A program made the position numbers and the translations under genes. From the NCBI RefSeq assembly GCF_001423905.1, contig NZ_LMPQ01000012.1, forward strand, positions 181,398 to 245,397: a DNA stretch of 64,000 bases, read 5' to 3'. The DNA is from Frigoribacterium sp. Leaf186. Lineage in GTDB: Bacteria; Actinomycetota; Actinomycetes; Actinomycetales; Microbacteriaceae. Below are positions 39,075-47,161 of this stretch, piece by piece (position 1 is the stretch's first letter; each line of letters starts with the position of its first letter). Below the pieces are notes generated by a model that worked only from the letters and a program-made list of their open reading frames with translations, was not told the origin of the DNA and did no database searches.

Positions 39075-39080
39075 TAGTCT
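39075..39080 (+). promoter_or_regulatory. -10 element, leaderless tatB
   Basis: TAGTCT ends 6 nt before the GTG at 39087. Confidence 0.55.
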
Positions 39081-39086
39081 GCATGC

Positions 39087-39500
39087 GTGTCCATGTTCGG
39101 TCTGACGTTCGACAAGCTGCTCATCATCGGTGTGCTCGCGGTCTTCCTGCTCGGTCCCGAACGCCTGCCCGGGTACGCCTCGAAGCTGGCGCAGCTGGTC
39201 CGCACGGTGCGCGACATGGCCAACGGTGCCAAGACCCGCATGCGCGACGAGATGGGCCCCGAGTTCGACGACGTCGAGTGGCAGAAACTCGACCCCCGGC
39301 AGTACGACCCGCGCCGCATCATCCGTGACGCGTTGCTCGACGGGCCGGACGACCTGCCGAAGCCGTCGGCACCCAGCATGGCGACCGCCGGTGCCGCAGC
39401 CACGGCGGTGTCCGCGGGGCTGCCCGGCGGGCGGTCGCCGGGGCAGGTCGTGCCCCTCGCCGTGGGCGAGGTGCCGCCGTACGACTCCGAGGCGACCTGA
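39087..39500 (+). CDS. tatB: Sec-independent translocase protein TatB
   Basis: A 137-residue protein with one N-terminal membrane segment (LLIIGVLAVFLLGPERLP), an amphipathic helix (KLAQLVRTVRDMANGAKTRM) and a Pro/Ala/Gly-rich tail. FLLGPERLP marks the TatA/B family, and the length and later DEMGPEFDDVEWQ point to TatB, the receptor part of the twin-arginine translocase. Likely clients in this window are EfeB and the GDPD-like protein. The GTG start is leaderless. A copy of GGAGGCGCG (reverse) lies 15 nt after the stop. Confidence 0.85.
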   Translation: MSMFGLTFDKLLIIGVLAVFLLGPERLPGYASKLAQLVRTVRDMANGAKTRMRDEMGPEFDDVEWQKLDPRQYDPRRIIRDALLDGPDDLPKPSAPSMATAGAAATAVSAGLPGGRSPGQVVPLAVGEVPPYDSEAT

Positions 39501-39588
39501 CCCGACTCCGGGGGCGCGCCTCCTGGGCCGTCATCGCGACGGGCGCGACAAGCGAGGTCGCACGACGTGCGCCCGACCAGGCGTCCGG

Positions 39589-40503
39589 TCAGACGCCGCC
39601 GTGGAGGGCAGCGACGCGCGAGGCCTCGGCCCGCAGGGCGTCGACCACGCGGCGGACCGAGGGGCGTTCGGCCCGGTCGCGCCGCAGCAGGGCCGACACC
39701 CACCGGACGGCCCGGATGCTCTCGAGGGGGACGAGCACCATGTCGTCGCGGGCGTCCTTGGCCGTGAACCGGGGCAGCACCGCGATGCCGAGACCGGCCC
39801 CGACGAGCGACTCCGTCACCTTGGTGTCGCTGAAGCGCTGGGCGACCCGCACGGGGCTGCCGGTCACGCGCTCGATCTCGCGGTAGACCCACTCGAACGG
39901 GAAGTCGTGGGGCACGCCGATCCAGTTCTCACCCTCGAGGTCGCCCGGCGCGAGCGAGGCGCGTCCCGCGAGGCGGTGGTCCGCCGGGAGCGCGATGTCG
40001 AGGGGCTCGGTCAGCAGGGGCACGGTGACGAGACCGCGGCCCGGCCAGGGCTTGTCGTCGGACGAGTGCGCGATCACGACGTCGTGGTCGGCGGCCAGTT
40101 CGGGGAACTCGCGGATCGACGGGTCGTGGTCGCTCGCGACGACGACGAGGCCCGGCGTCTCGGCCACCGTCCGCAGCAGGCCGGGAAGCAGCATCTGCCC
40201 GCCGGTGGGGAAGGTGGCGAGCGTCACCTCGCCCTGGGGGGTCGCGACGAAGTCGTCCCAGACGGCCTGCGCCCGCTCGAGGGCCACCGCGACGTCGGTC
40301 GCCGTCTGGGCGAGCACCCGACCCGAGCCCGTGAGCACGATGCCGCGGCCGACGCGTTCGGTGAGGGCGACCCCGGCCTCGCGTTCGAGCACCTTGAGCT
40401 GCTGCGAGACGGCACTCGGGGTGCGGTGGGTGGCCCGTGCGACGGCGGCCACGCTGCCCCGTTCGGCGAGCTCCCTGAGCAGTTCGAGACGCTTGACATC
40501 CAT
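39589..40503 (-). CDS. LysR-family transcriptional regulator
   Basis: A 304-residue LysR regulator: an N-terminal winged helix-turn-helix (KRLELLRELAERGSVAAVARATHRTPSAVSQQ, shown in parts) and a substrate-binding-protein-like effector domain. The ligand is unknown. The ATG at 40503 has a leaderless TAGTTT 6 nt upstream, inside a palindrome that could be its own operator. It is divergent from a 40-residue membrane protein 188 bp away, which may be its target. Confidence 0.88.
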   Translation of the reverse strand: MDVKRLELLRELAERGSVAAVARATHRTPSAVSQQLKVLEREAGVALTERVGRGIVLTGSGRVLAQTATDVAVALERAQAVWDDFVATPQGEVTLATFPTGGQMLLPGLLRTVAETPGLVVVASDHDPSIREFPELAADHDVVIAHSSDDKPWPGRGLVTVPLLTEPLDIALPADHRLAGRASLAPGDLEGENWIGVPHDFPFEWVYREIERVTGSPVRVAQRFSDTKVTESLVGAGLGIAVLPRFTAKDARDDMVLVPLESIRAVRWVSALLRRDRAERPSVRRVVDALRAEASRVAALHGGV

Positions 40504-40529
40504 GTAGCAAAACTACGCTGTTTCGGTAG
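40504..40529. promoter_or_regulatory. Operator-like palindromes at the lysR promoter
   Basis: GTAG-caaaa-CTAC-gctgtttcg-GTAG: three half-sites with alternating orientation, covering the lysR -10 (TAGTTT on the minus strand, 40510-40515). This fits autoregulation by the LysR protein. Confidence 0.4.
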
Positions 40530-40691
40530 AAACGTGAGATTGATCTAACGCTTTGTCGGGCGCATCATTGAAGAGTCCCCGGAGCGCGCCGTAGCGCTCC
40601 CGAGCTCCGGTCGACCTGGTCCCGGGCTCGGTGGCGAATCCATCCCACCACGCAGAACCGCGCGTCCACCCGCGCCAGAAAAGAGTGCATC

Positions 40692-40814
40692 ATGCTCACC
40701 GGAATCATCGTCCTCGTCATCGCCGCCGTCGTCGGCATCGCCGGCTCGCTCGTCTCGGTCGCCCGTGACGGCTTCCGCGCCATCCCGACCAAGACCTACA
40801 ACCGCTGGTCGTAG
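40692..40814 (+). CDS. 40-residue single-pass membrane protein
   Basis: A small open frame of 40 codons: a hydrophobic helix (GIIVLVIAAVVGIAGSLV) followed by VARDGFRAIPTKTYNRWS, a short basic tail. The composition is that of a real small membrane protein, and similar small proteins with an RDG...PT tail occur, to my memory, in related actinobacteria. AGAAAAGAG lies upstream but is a weak ribosome binding site. Followed by 116 nt and a strong terminator. Function unknown; divergent from lysR. Confidence 0.6.
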   Translation: MLTGIIVLVIAAVVGIAGSLVSVARDGFRAIPTKTYNRWS

Positions 40815-40930
40815 TCGACTCCGCGTCGGTCGGCTCGTCTCCCTCCTGAGCGAGTCCCGGCGCGTGTGCCGCCCCTGTGCTGGGGTGCGGCACGAGCACG
40901 TCAGGGCCCTGCGGGCCGGACGCTGTGACG

Positions 40931-40961
40931 AAAGGGCACCTCGCCGCGCGAGGTGCCCTTT
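40931..40961. terminator. Bidirectional terminator between the small membrane protein and mrp
   Basis: A perfect 13-bp stem (aaagggcacctcg with cgaggtgcccttt), loop about 5 nt; T-rich on the plus-strand side (CCCTTTCTG) and A-rich at its start for the minus strand. The rest of 40815-41045 shows nothing. Confidence 0.85.
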
Positions 40962-41045
40962 CTGCACGTCCGGGACGGCGCCCCCGGGCAGACGACAGCG
41001 CGCCGGGTGAGCCGGCTGAACCCGGTCAGCTCGCGCCGTACCGGG

Positions 41046-42218
41046 TCAGCTGACGCTGAGCCCGAGCTTGCGACCGGCCAGGCCACGGGCCCGCACGGCG
41101 AGACTGCCCGCCAGTGCGTCGATGGCGGCCGCCGCGGGGTCGTCGGGGGAGGCGATCACGACGGGCACGCCGTCGTCGCCTCCTTGTCGCAGGCCCAGGC
41201 TGAGCGGCACGCTCGCGAGCAGCGGCACCTCGGCCTCCTGCCCGCGAGACAGGCGTCGTGCCGTCTCGGTGCCCCCGCCCGAGCCGAAGAGCTCGAGGAC
41301 GCTGCCGTCCGCCTGCGGCAGACCCGCCATGTTCTCGACGACGCCGAGCAGGCGCTGGCCGGTCTGACGCGCGACGAGGCCGCTGCGTTCGGCGACGTCG
41401 GCGGCGGCGGGCTGCGGCGTCGTGACCACGAGCACCTCGGCGTGCGGCAGCAGCTGTCCCACCGAGATGGCGACGTCGCCCGTGCCGGGCGGCAGGTCGA
41501 GCAGCAGCACGTCGAGGTCGCCGAAGTACACGTCGGTCAAGAACTGCTGGATCGTGCGGTGCAGCATCGGCCCCCGCCAGGCGACGGCCGTCGAGGCGTC
41601 CTCGACGAACATGCCGATCGAGATCACCTTCACCCCGTGCGCGACCGGGGGCAGGATCATGTCGTCGACCCGGGTCGGCTTGACCGAGGCGCCGTCGGGG
41701 CCGACGAGGCCGAGCAGCCCGGGGATGCTGAAGCCGTACACGTCGGCGTCGACGATGCCGACCGCCAGGCCGCGCGCGGCGAGGGCGACGGCGAGGTTCG
41801 CCGTGACGGTGGACTTGCCGACCCCGCCCTTGCCGCTGGTGACGGCGTAGACCCTGGTCAGCGTCTCGGGGCCGAACTGCATGCCCCGGGCGGCGCGCCC
41901 GGCCCGCAGCTTCTCGGTGAGGGCGTGGCGCTCGTCCTTGGTCATGACGGTCACGTCCACGGTCACGTCCGTGACGCCGGGCACCGACGCCGTGGCCTCG
42001 CGGACGTCTCGCTCGATCGTGTCGGCGGCGGGGCAGCCCACGATCGTGAGCTTGACGCTCACCGTGGCCTTGCCTCCCGGGTCGACCACCACGTCGCCGA
42101 TCATGTCGAGCTCGGTGACGGGCTTGCGGATCTCGGGGTCGAGCACGCGCCCGAGCGCACGACGCACGTCGTCGGGCGTCGCCGCGGGTAATCGGTCGGG
42201 CGTGGCGGGCTCAGCCAC
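41046..42218 (-). CDS. mrp: Mrp/ApbC-type iron-sulfur cluster carrier ATPase
   Basis: A 390-residue P-loop protein that carries and delivers Fe-S clusters. The N-terminal 90 residues form a MIP18/DUF59 domain (VRRALGRVLDPEIRKPVTEL), followed by the deviant Walker A SGKGGVGKST and DADVYGFSIPGLLG. Most Mrp proteins carry a CxxC near the C-terminal part; I see none here, so cluster binding may use other residues. The GTG start at 42218 overlaps the stop of the DUF1003 gene by 8 bp, so the two are coupled. Confidence 0.9.
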   Translation of the reverse strand: MAEPATPDRLPAATPDDVRRALGRVLDPEIRKPVTELDMIGDVVVDPGGKATVSVKLTIVGCPAADTIERDVREATASVPGVTDVTVDVTVMTKDERHALTEKLRAGRAARGMQFGPETLTRVYAVTSGKGGVGKSTVTANLAVALAARGLAVGIVDADVYGFSIPGLLGLVGPDGASVKPTRVDDMILPPVAHGVKVISIGMFVEDASTAVAWRGPMLHRTIQQFLTDVYFGDLDVLLLDLPPGTGDVAISVGQLLPHAEVLVVTTPQPAAADVAERSGLVARQTGQRLLGVVENMAGLPQADGSVLELFGSGGGTETARRLSRGQEAEVPLLASVPLSLGLRQGGDDGVPVVIASPDDPAAAAIDALAGSLAVRARGLAGRKLGLSVS

Positions 42219-42792
42219 GGTGGCCGTCGTGCCGGGAGTCACGCCGCGAGGAGGACGAGGAGGCGCGGCTCGGCTCGACCGCGGAGGCCTCGTCGTCGTC
42301 ACGCCGGTCGAGCTCGTCGAGCAGCGAGCGCAACTCGGCCCGGATGAAGTCCTTGCTGGCCATGTCGCGGATCGCGATGCGAAGGGCGACGACCTCGCGG
42401 GCGAGGTACTCGGTGTCGGCGAGGTTGCGCTCGGCACGCTGACGGTCCTGCTCGAACTGCACGCGGTCGCGGTCGTCCTGGCGGTTCTGCGCGAGCAGGA
42501 TGAGGGGAGCGGCGTACGACGCCTGCAGCGACAGGATGAGCGTGAGCGCGGTGAAGCCGATCGCAGCGCTGTCGAACCGGATGCCCTCGGGGGCGAGGGT
42601 GTTGTAGATCATCCAGACGACGCAGAAGAGCGTCAGCGCGATCAAGAAGTACGGCGTGCCCATGCCGCGCGCGATCGACTCGGTGGCGCGGCCGAAGCGG
42701 TCGCTGCTGACGCGCTTGCGTCCGGGCAGCACCCGGGTGCGCAGGCCCTTGGGGGCGTCGAGGCGGACGTCGTTGCGGTTATCGCGTGCCAT
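42211..42792 (-). CDS. DUF1003 membrane protein
   Basis: A 193-residue protein with two membrane segments (YFLIALTLFCVVWMIYN and FTALTLILSLQASYAAPLIL) followed by QNRQDDRDR, the DUF1003 signature, then a long charged helix and a Ser/Arg-rich tail. Function unknown. The ATG at 42792 has GAGGAG upstream; 14 bp overlap with the CBS-protein gene. Between an MgtE-like and an Mrp protein, as in mycobacteria. Confidence 0.88.
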   Translation of the reverse strand: MARDNRNDVRLDAPKGLRTRVLPGRKRVSSDRFGRATESIARGMGTPYFLIALTLFCVVWMIYNTLAPEGIRFDSAAIGFTALTLILSLQASYAAPLILLAQNRQDDRDRVQFEQDRQRAERNLADTEYLAREVVALRIAIRDMASKDFIRAELRSLLDELDRRDDDEASAVEPSRASSSSSRRDSRHDGHRG

Positions 42793-44101
42793 CGTCGCTC
42801 CTCGTGCTCTGACCGATCGTGGGGCGGCGGGCCCGGCCACGCGGTCGGGTGGCGGTCAACGGCTGGTCGGGGTCCTGGCTGCGCCAGTCGTCGGGCAGCA
42901 CGTGGTCGAGCACGTCGTCGATCGTGACTACGCCGACCAGGCGGTGGGCGGAGTCGACCACGGGCACAGAGACGAGGTTGTAGGTGGCCATGACCCGCGT
43001 GACCTCGAGGGCCGTCGCGTCGACCCGCACCGGCTCGGTCGTCTGGTCGAGGATCGTGCCGAGGCGTTCGTTGGGCGGGTACCGGAGCATCCGCTGGAAG
43101 TGCACCATGCCGAGGAACCTGCCGGTGGGCGGTTCGTAGGGCGGCAGGACGACGCAGACGGCGGCCCCGAGTGCCGGTGCCAGCTCGTGACGGCGGATCA
43201 GGGCGAGCCCCTCGGCCACGGTCGCGTCGGCCGAGACGATGACCGGCTCGGTGGTCATGAGGCCGCCGGCGGTGTCGGAGTCGTAGCTGAGCAGCATGCG
43301 CACGTCGTCGGCCTCGTCGGGCTCCATCAGCGTCAGCAACTGCTCGGTGCGTTCGTCGGGCAGCTGGGCGATGAGGTCGGCGGCGTCGTCGGGCTGCATC
43401 TGGTCGAGGACGCTCGCGGCCCGGTGGTCGTCGAGGCCGGCGAAGATCTCGACCTGCTCGGCCTCGGGCAGCTCTTCGAGGACGTCGGCGAGGCGGTCGT
43501 CGGACAGCTCTCCGGCCACCTCGAGTCGTCGCTCGGGCGTGAGGTCGAGCAGCGTGTTCGCGAGGTCGGCCGGCACCAGGTCGGAGTAGGCCGCGATGAG
43601 GTGTTCGGCGCTCTGCGACTCGCCGGTGCCCGATTCTTCGACCACGTCGTCCCACGCGGCGAACGCCGTGGGCGGCTTGACGAACGGTGACGGCGACGTC
43701 TTCGGCTTGCGCAGGAAGAGCTGGCCGACCTCCCAGTCGCCCTCGCTCACCTCGTCGATCGCGACGTCCTCGATGGTCGCGTGACCGCCGCCGTGCCGGA
43801 ACGAGACCCGCCGGCCGAGCAGGTCGGCGATGACCCGGGTCTCGCCCCCGCGCTGTTCGAAGCGGCGGAGGGTGATGACGCCGTTGGTGATGATCTGACC
43901 CGAGCCGATGCTCGTCACGCGGCCGATGCCGACGAAGACGCGGCGCTTGCCGGGGACCTCGACGACGAGGCCCACCACGCGGGGTGCGCCCGAGCGGCGG
44001 TAGACCACGAGCACGTCGCGGACCTTGCCGACCTTGTCGCCTGCGGGGTCGAAGACGGAGCAACCGGCCAGCCGGGCGACGAAGACTCTGGTTGCACTCA
44101 C
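42779..44101 (-). CDS. PRC-barrel / MgtE-N / CBS domain protein without a transporter domain
   Basis: A 440-residue soluble protein. Residues about 5-70 resemble a PRC-barrel (VFVARLAGCSVFDPAGDKVGKV), about 160-290 are an MgtE N-terminal superhelix (DLANTLLDLTPERRLEVAGEL, DDAADLIAQLPDER), and about 290-410 two CBS domains (MTTEPVIVSADATVAEGL; PVVDSAHRLVGVVTIDDVL). The magnesium channel domain of MgtE is absent, so this is a sensor or regulator that may bind Mg or nucleotides. The GTG start at 44101 is leaderless. It heads the operon with DUF1003 and mrp. Confidence 0.85.
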   Translation of the reverse strand: MSATRVFVARLAGCSVFDPAGDKVGKVRDVLVVYRRSGAPRVVGLVVEVPGKRRVFVGIGRVTSIGSGQIITNGVITLRRFEQRGGETRVIADLLGRRVSFRHGGGHATIEDVAIDEVSEGDWEVGQLFLRKPKTSPSPFVKPPTAFAAWDDVVEESGTGESQSAEHLIAAYSDLVPADLANTLLDLTPERRLEVAGELSDDRLADVLEELPEAEQVEIFAGLDDHRAASVLDQMQPDDAADLIAQLPDERTEQLLTLMEPDEADDVRMLLSYDSDTAGGLMTTEPVIVSADATVAEGLALIRRHELAPALGAAVCVVLPPYEPPTGRFLGMVHFQRMLRYPPNERLGTILDQTTEPVRVDATALEVTRVMATYNLVSVPVVDSAHRLVGVVTIDDVLDHVLPDDWRSQDPDQPLTATRPRGRARRPTIGQSTRSDDGTR

Positions 44102-44107
44102 GCGTCC

Positions 44108-44113
44108 AATTTA
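44108..44113 (-). promoter_or_regulatory. -10 element, leaderless MgtE-N/CBS operon
   Basis: TAAATT on the minus strand ends 6 nt before the GTG at 44101. Confidence 0.55.
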
Positions 44114-44172
44114 GTCGCTCGCACCGCCCCCGCCGTCGGGGGCTCGGCGGGGGCACCGTGTTTAATGGCCTG

Positions 44173-44673
44173 ATGACGAACCCGGGCCCCGTGGGGCGAC
44201 GCTCGCCGCTGGTGCCCACCCTGCCGCGAGGTGACGTCCTCGGCACGTACGACACCTACCCCGAGGCCCAGCGCGTGGTCGACCGGCTGTCGCAGGCCGA
44301 GTTCCCGATCAAGCGCGTCGCGATCATCGGCAACGACCTCAAGACGGTCGAGCGCGTCACCGGCCGACTGAGCTACGGCCGCGCCGCGCTCGCGGGTGCC
44401 GTCACGGGCCTGTGGCTCGGCGTCTTCTTCGGGCTCGTCATGCTCGTCTTCGCGACCGAGACCGCCACCGCGGCGACCGTCGGTGCGGCCGCCCTGCTCG
44501 GTGCGGGCTTCGGCATGCTCTACGGCATCGTCAGCTTCGCGATCACGCGGCGCCGTCGCGACTTCACCTCGACCCACCAGGTCCTCGCCTCGAGCTACCA
44601 GATCGTGGTCGACCCCGAGGTGTCCGGGCGGGCGCACGAGATCCTCGCGCGTCCCGAGACCCCACGCCGCTGA
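44173..44673 (+). CDS. General stress protein 17M-like domain protein
   Basis: A 166-residue membrane protein with a GSP17M-type N-terminal domain (LGTYDTYPEAQRVVDRLSQAEFPIKRVAIIGNDLK) and two hydrophobic segments (ALAGAVTGLWLGVFFGLVML and GAAALLGAGFGMLYGIVSF). Function unknown; the family is linked to general stress in Bacillus. TTTAAT lies 6 nt before the ATG and may be a -10. Divergent from the MgtE-N/CBS operon, an arrangement also found in mycobacteria. Confidence 0.8.
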   Translation: MTNPGPVGRRSPLVPTLPRGDVLGTYDTYPEAQRVVDRLSQAEFPIKRVAIIGNDLKTVERVTGRLSYGRAALAGAVTGLWLGVFFGLVMLVFATETATAATVGAAALLGAGFGMLYGIVSFAITRRRRDFTSTHQVLASSYQIVVDPEVSGRAHEILARPETPRR

Positions 44674-44690
44674 CGTACCCTGGTGTCGAC

Positions 44691-45329
44691 ATGGCACGCC
44701 ACGACCCCACCACGACGGCCACCCGCGCCGAGCGCTTCGCGCGGGGTTGGCTGACCGCCGGGGCGTCCACGGTCGTCGCGGCCTTCTCGCACGTGGCCGG
44801 TGGTGGCATGCAGCCGGGCCTGCTCGGCGTCGTGCTCGCCCTCGCCGTGGCCGTGCCGGTCTCGATCGCCCTGGCGGGCGTGCACCTGTCGACCGTGCGG
44901 CTCGCGGTCGCGGTGGCCCTCAGCCAGGTCGCCTTCCACCTGCTCTTCTCCCTCGGGGCGTCGGACGCCGGCGGGGCCTCGGCCTCGGGCGGTCACCACA
45001 CCGCCCTCGTGATCTCGACCGTCGCCGACGGGGCGGCATCCGGTGGTGCCGAGTCGACCATGGTGATGGGCGGGCCCGCGATGTGGCTGGCCCACGCCCT
45101 GGCGGCGGTCGCCACGATCGTCGCGCTGCGGCGTGGCGAGGGCGCGGCGTGGGGCCTCGTCCGACTGGCCGTCCGCGGGCTGACCGTGGCGCGCCTCCTG
45201 ACCGGCGGGCACCGCCCCGTCTCCGTCACCGTCCGCCGTGCGCCGCGCCCCACGGGCGTCCTGCCGCGCCCGCCGGGCAGGCGACACCTCACGGCGCTGC
45301 CCCGTCGCGGCCCGCCCTGCCCTGCCTGA
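44691..45329 (+). CDS. Membrane protein of a copper-handling cluster
   Basis: A 212-residue protein with about four membrane segments (ASTVVAAFSHVAGG, GLLGVVLALAVAVPVSIALA, LAVAVALSQVAFHLLFSLG, WLAHALAAVATIVALRRG) and a His/Met-containing loop (SGGHHTALV...STMVMGGPAM) that could bind copper. A Pro/Arg-rich tail ends it. I do not know a family name, but similar proteins accompany YcnI/CopC genes in actinobacteria. TACCCT lies 9 nt before the ATG. It shares direction with ycnI and copC, though a 114-bp gap with a repeat follows. Confidence 0.6.
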   Translation: MARHDPTTTATRAERFARGWLTAGASTVVAAFSHVAGGGMQPGLLGVVLALAVAVPVSIALAGVHLSTVRLAVAVALSQVAFHLLFSLGASDAGGASASGGHHTALVISTVADGAASGGAESTMVMGGPAMWLAHALAAVATIVALRRGEGAAWGLVRLAVRGLTVARLLTGGHRPVSVTVRRAPRPTGVLPRPPGRRHLTALPRRGPPCPA

Positions 45330-45330
45330 C

Positions 45331-45368
45331 ACCCACCCGTCGACCCTCGTCGACGACCCACCCGTCGA
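45331..45368. repeat. 13-bp direct repeat just after a stop codon
   Basis: ACCCACCCGTCGA at 45331-45343 and again at 45356-45368 (25-bp offset), starting one base after the TGA of the membrane-protein gene. Confidence 0.75.
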
Positions 45369-45443
45369 GCGCACGCCGCGCCCTCGGGCCCCTCGTCATG
45401 CACCGCAGACCGATCGCCTCCGCGATCTCGAAGGACCAGATCC

Positions 45444-46277
45444 GTGAACCACCACACCCGTCCCGCATCCACCACGACCCGCCGACCGCGACCGTCCGCC
45501 GCCGTCGCCGCCCGCTCGGCCGCCGCCCTCGGTGCCGCCGCCCTGCTGGCGCTCGCCGCACCCCTCGCGGCGTCGGCCCACGTCCACGTCGAGCCCGGCC
45601 AGGCCGACGCCGGCTCGTACGCCACGCTCACCTTCAAGGTGCCGAACGAGTCGGCGACCGCCGGAACCGTCGGCGTCGTCGTCGACCTGCCCACCGACAC
45701 CCCGTTCACGTCGGTCTCGTACCAGCCGACGCCGGGCTGGACCACCGAGGTCACCACGAGCACGCTGCCCGAGCCGGTCGAGCTCGACGGCACGACGATC
45801 ACCGAGGCGCCCACCCAGGTGACCTGGACGGCCGAGGGCGACACGCAGATCGCGCCCGGGCAGTTCCAGCAGTTCGTCGTCTCCGCCGGGGCCGTGCCCG
45901 ACACCGGGTCGATCGCCCTGCCGACCCACCAGCGCTACTCGGACGGCACGGTCGTCGACTGGGCCGACGCCACGCCGGCCTCGGGTGAGGAACCCGAGCA
46001 CCCGGCGCCCACGCTCTACGTGAACGACGCGCCGCCGACCGACGAGCACGCCGGTCACTCCTCGGACGACGACGACGCGACGACGGCCGGGGTCAGCACC
46101 TCGGGTGACTCGGCGTCGGGCTCCGGCGACGGCACGGTCGGCCCGCTCGCGATCGGGCTCGGCATCGGTGGTCTCGCCCTCGGCGCCCTCGCCCTCGTGG
46201 TCTCGGTGGTGGCGTTGACCCGTCGGCCCCGGGCCACGGCGTCCGGCGCCTCGGGCCGCGGCGGGGTGGACGCGTGA
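45444..46277 (+). CDS. YcnI-family copper-binding membrane protein (DUF1775)
   Basis: A 277-residue protein: signal peptide cleaved after ASA, so the mature protein begins HVHVEPGQ; the N-terminal His forms the copper site in YcnI proteins. Then a beta-sandwich (TLTFKVPNESATAGTVGVVV, FQQFVVSAGAVP), an acidic linker, and a C-terminal membrane helix (LAIGLGIGGLALGALALVVSVVAL). It should hold Cu(II) on the outer face of the membrane. GTG start with AAGGA upstream; the stop overlaps the copC GTG (GTGA). Confidence 0.9.
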   Translation: MNHHTRPASTTTRRPRPSAAVAARSAAALGAAALLALAAPLAASAHVHVEPGQADAGSYATLTFKVPNESATAGTVGVVVDLPTDTPFTSVSYQPTPGWTTEVTTSTLPEPVELDGTTITEAPTQVTWTAEGDTQIAPGQFQQFVVSAGAVPDTGSIALPTHQRYSDGTVVDWADATPASGEEPEHPAPTLYVNDAPPTDEHAGHSSDDDDATTAGVSTSGDSASGSGDGTVGPLAIGLGIGGLALGALALVVSVVALTRRPRATASGASGRGGVDA

Positions 46278-47083
46278 CGGCCGCGCGCCGGCGGGCACCG
46301 CGCCTCCTCGCCGGTCTCGCCGTCGTCGGGCTCGGTGCCGCGACGGCGGCAATGGCCTTGGCCCCCGCGGGGTCGGCCTCGGCTCACGACTACGTGGTGA
46401 GCAGCAGCCCCGCCGCCGGGTCGACCGTCGACGCAGCGCCCTCGACGGCCTCGATCACCTTCAACGACGTGGTCCTCGACCTCTCGGGCACCGGCAGCTC
46501 GAACGTGCTCGAGGTGACCGACGCCTCGGGCCTGCACTACGAGGACGGCTGCTCGACCACGTCGGGTCCGACCCTGTCGACCGGGGTCGCCCTCGGTGCC
46601 GCCGGCGACTACACGATGACCTACCAGGCGGTCTCGGCCGACGGTCACACCGTGTCGGACGCCGTCCCGTTCACCTACGCCCCCGCGGCCGGCACGGCCG
46701 AGGCGGCCGGTTCGCCGACCCGCCCCGAGTGCGACGGCGCGGCAGGTTCAGGAGGCGCGGGTGGCGCCACCGAGGCACCGACGGCCGACGAGACTGACGC
46801 GGCCTCGCCGTCGGCGTCGCCCGAGCCCGAGATGACGACCCAGGCCACCCCGGGTGACGCCTCGGGGTCGACGTCCGCCGCCGCGCCCGAGTCGGGCGCG
46901 GTGAACGCCGGTCTCGTCGTCGGCATCGCCGTCGCCATCGTGGTGCTGGCCGCGGCCGGCGTCGCGATCGCGATCGTCACGGGTCGCCGACGGGACGCCT
47001 CGCCCGCCGAGGACGAGTCCGACGCCGACGACGCGGACGACGCGTCGGGGCCACCGTCGGGCGGCTCGACGGGCGGACGGTGA
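46274..47083 (+). CDS. CopC-domain membrane protein
   Basis: A 269-residue protein with a signal peptide (ends SASA), a CopC domain beginning HDYVVSSSPAAGSTVD, and SADGHTVSDAVPF carrying the other ligands; His1, Asp and His of the type-2 Cu(II) site all appear present. A long Ala/Ser/Pro/Glu linker and a membrane helix (GLVVGIAVAIVVLAAAGVAIAIV) anchor it. No CopD membrane domain is fused. It overlaps ycnI by 4 bp. The job is copper binding or delivery outside the membrane. Confidence 0.9.
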   Translation: MTAARRRAPRLLAGLAVVGLGAATAAMALAPAGSASAHDYVVSSSPAAGSTVDAAPSTASITFNDVVLDLSGTGSSNVLEVTDASGLHYEDGCSTTSGPTLSTGVALGAAGDYTMTYQAVSADGHTVSDAVPFTYAPAAGTAEAAGSPTRPECDGAAGSGGAGGATEAPTADETDAASPSASPEPEMTTQATPGDASGSTSAAAPESGAVNAGLVVGIAVAIVVLAAAGVAIAIVTGRRRDASPAEDESDADDADDASGPPSGGSTGGR

Positions 47084-47114
47084 CGTCGGTCGGCTGATCA
47101 CGTCCGAGACGGAC

Positions 47115-47149
47115 CGAGGGCCCCGGGTGCGACGCACCCGGGGCCCTCG
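47115..47149. terminator. Bidirectional terminator between copC and pepP
   Basis: A perfect 16-bp stem (cgagggccccgggtgc and complement) with a 3-nt loop between the convergent stops. Confidence 0.88.
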
Positions 47150-47161
47150 CTCGTGGGCGGC

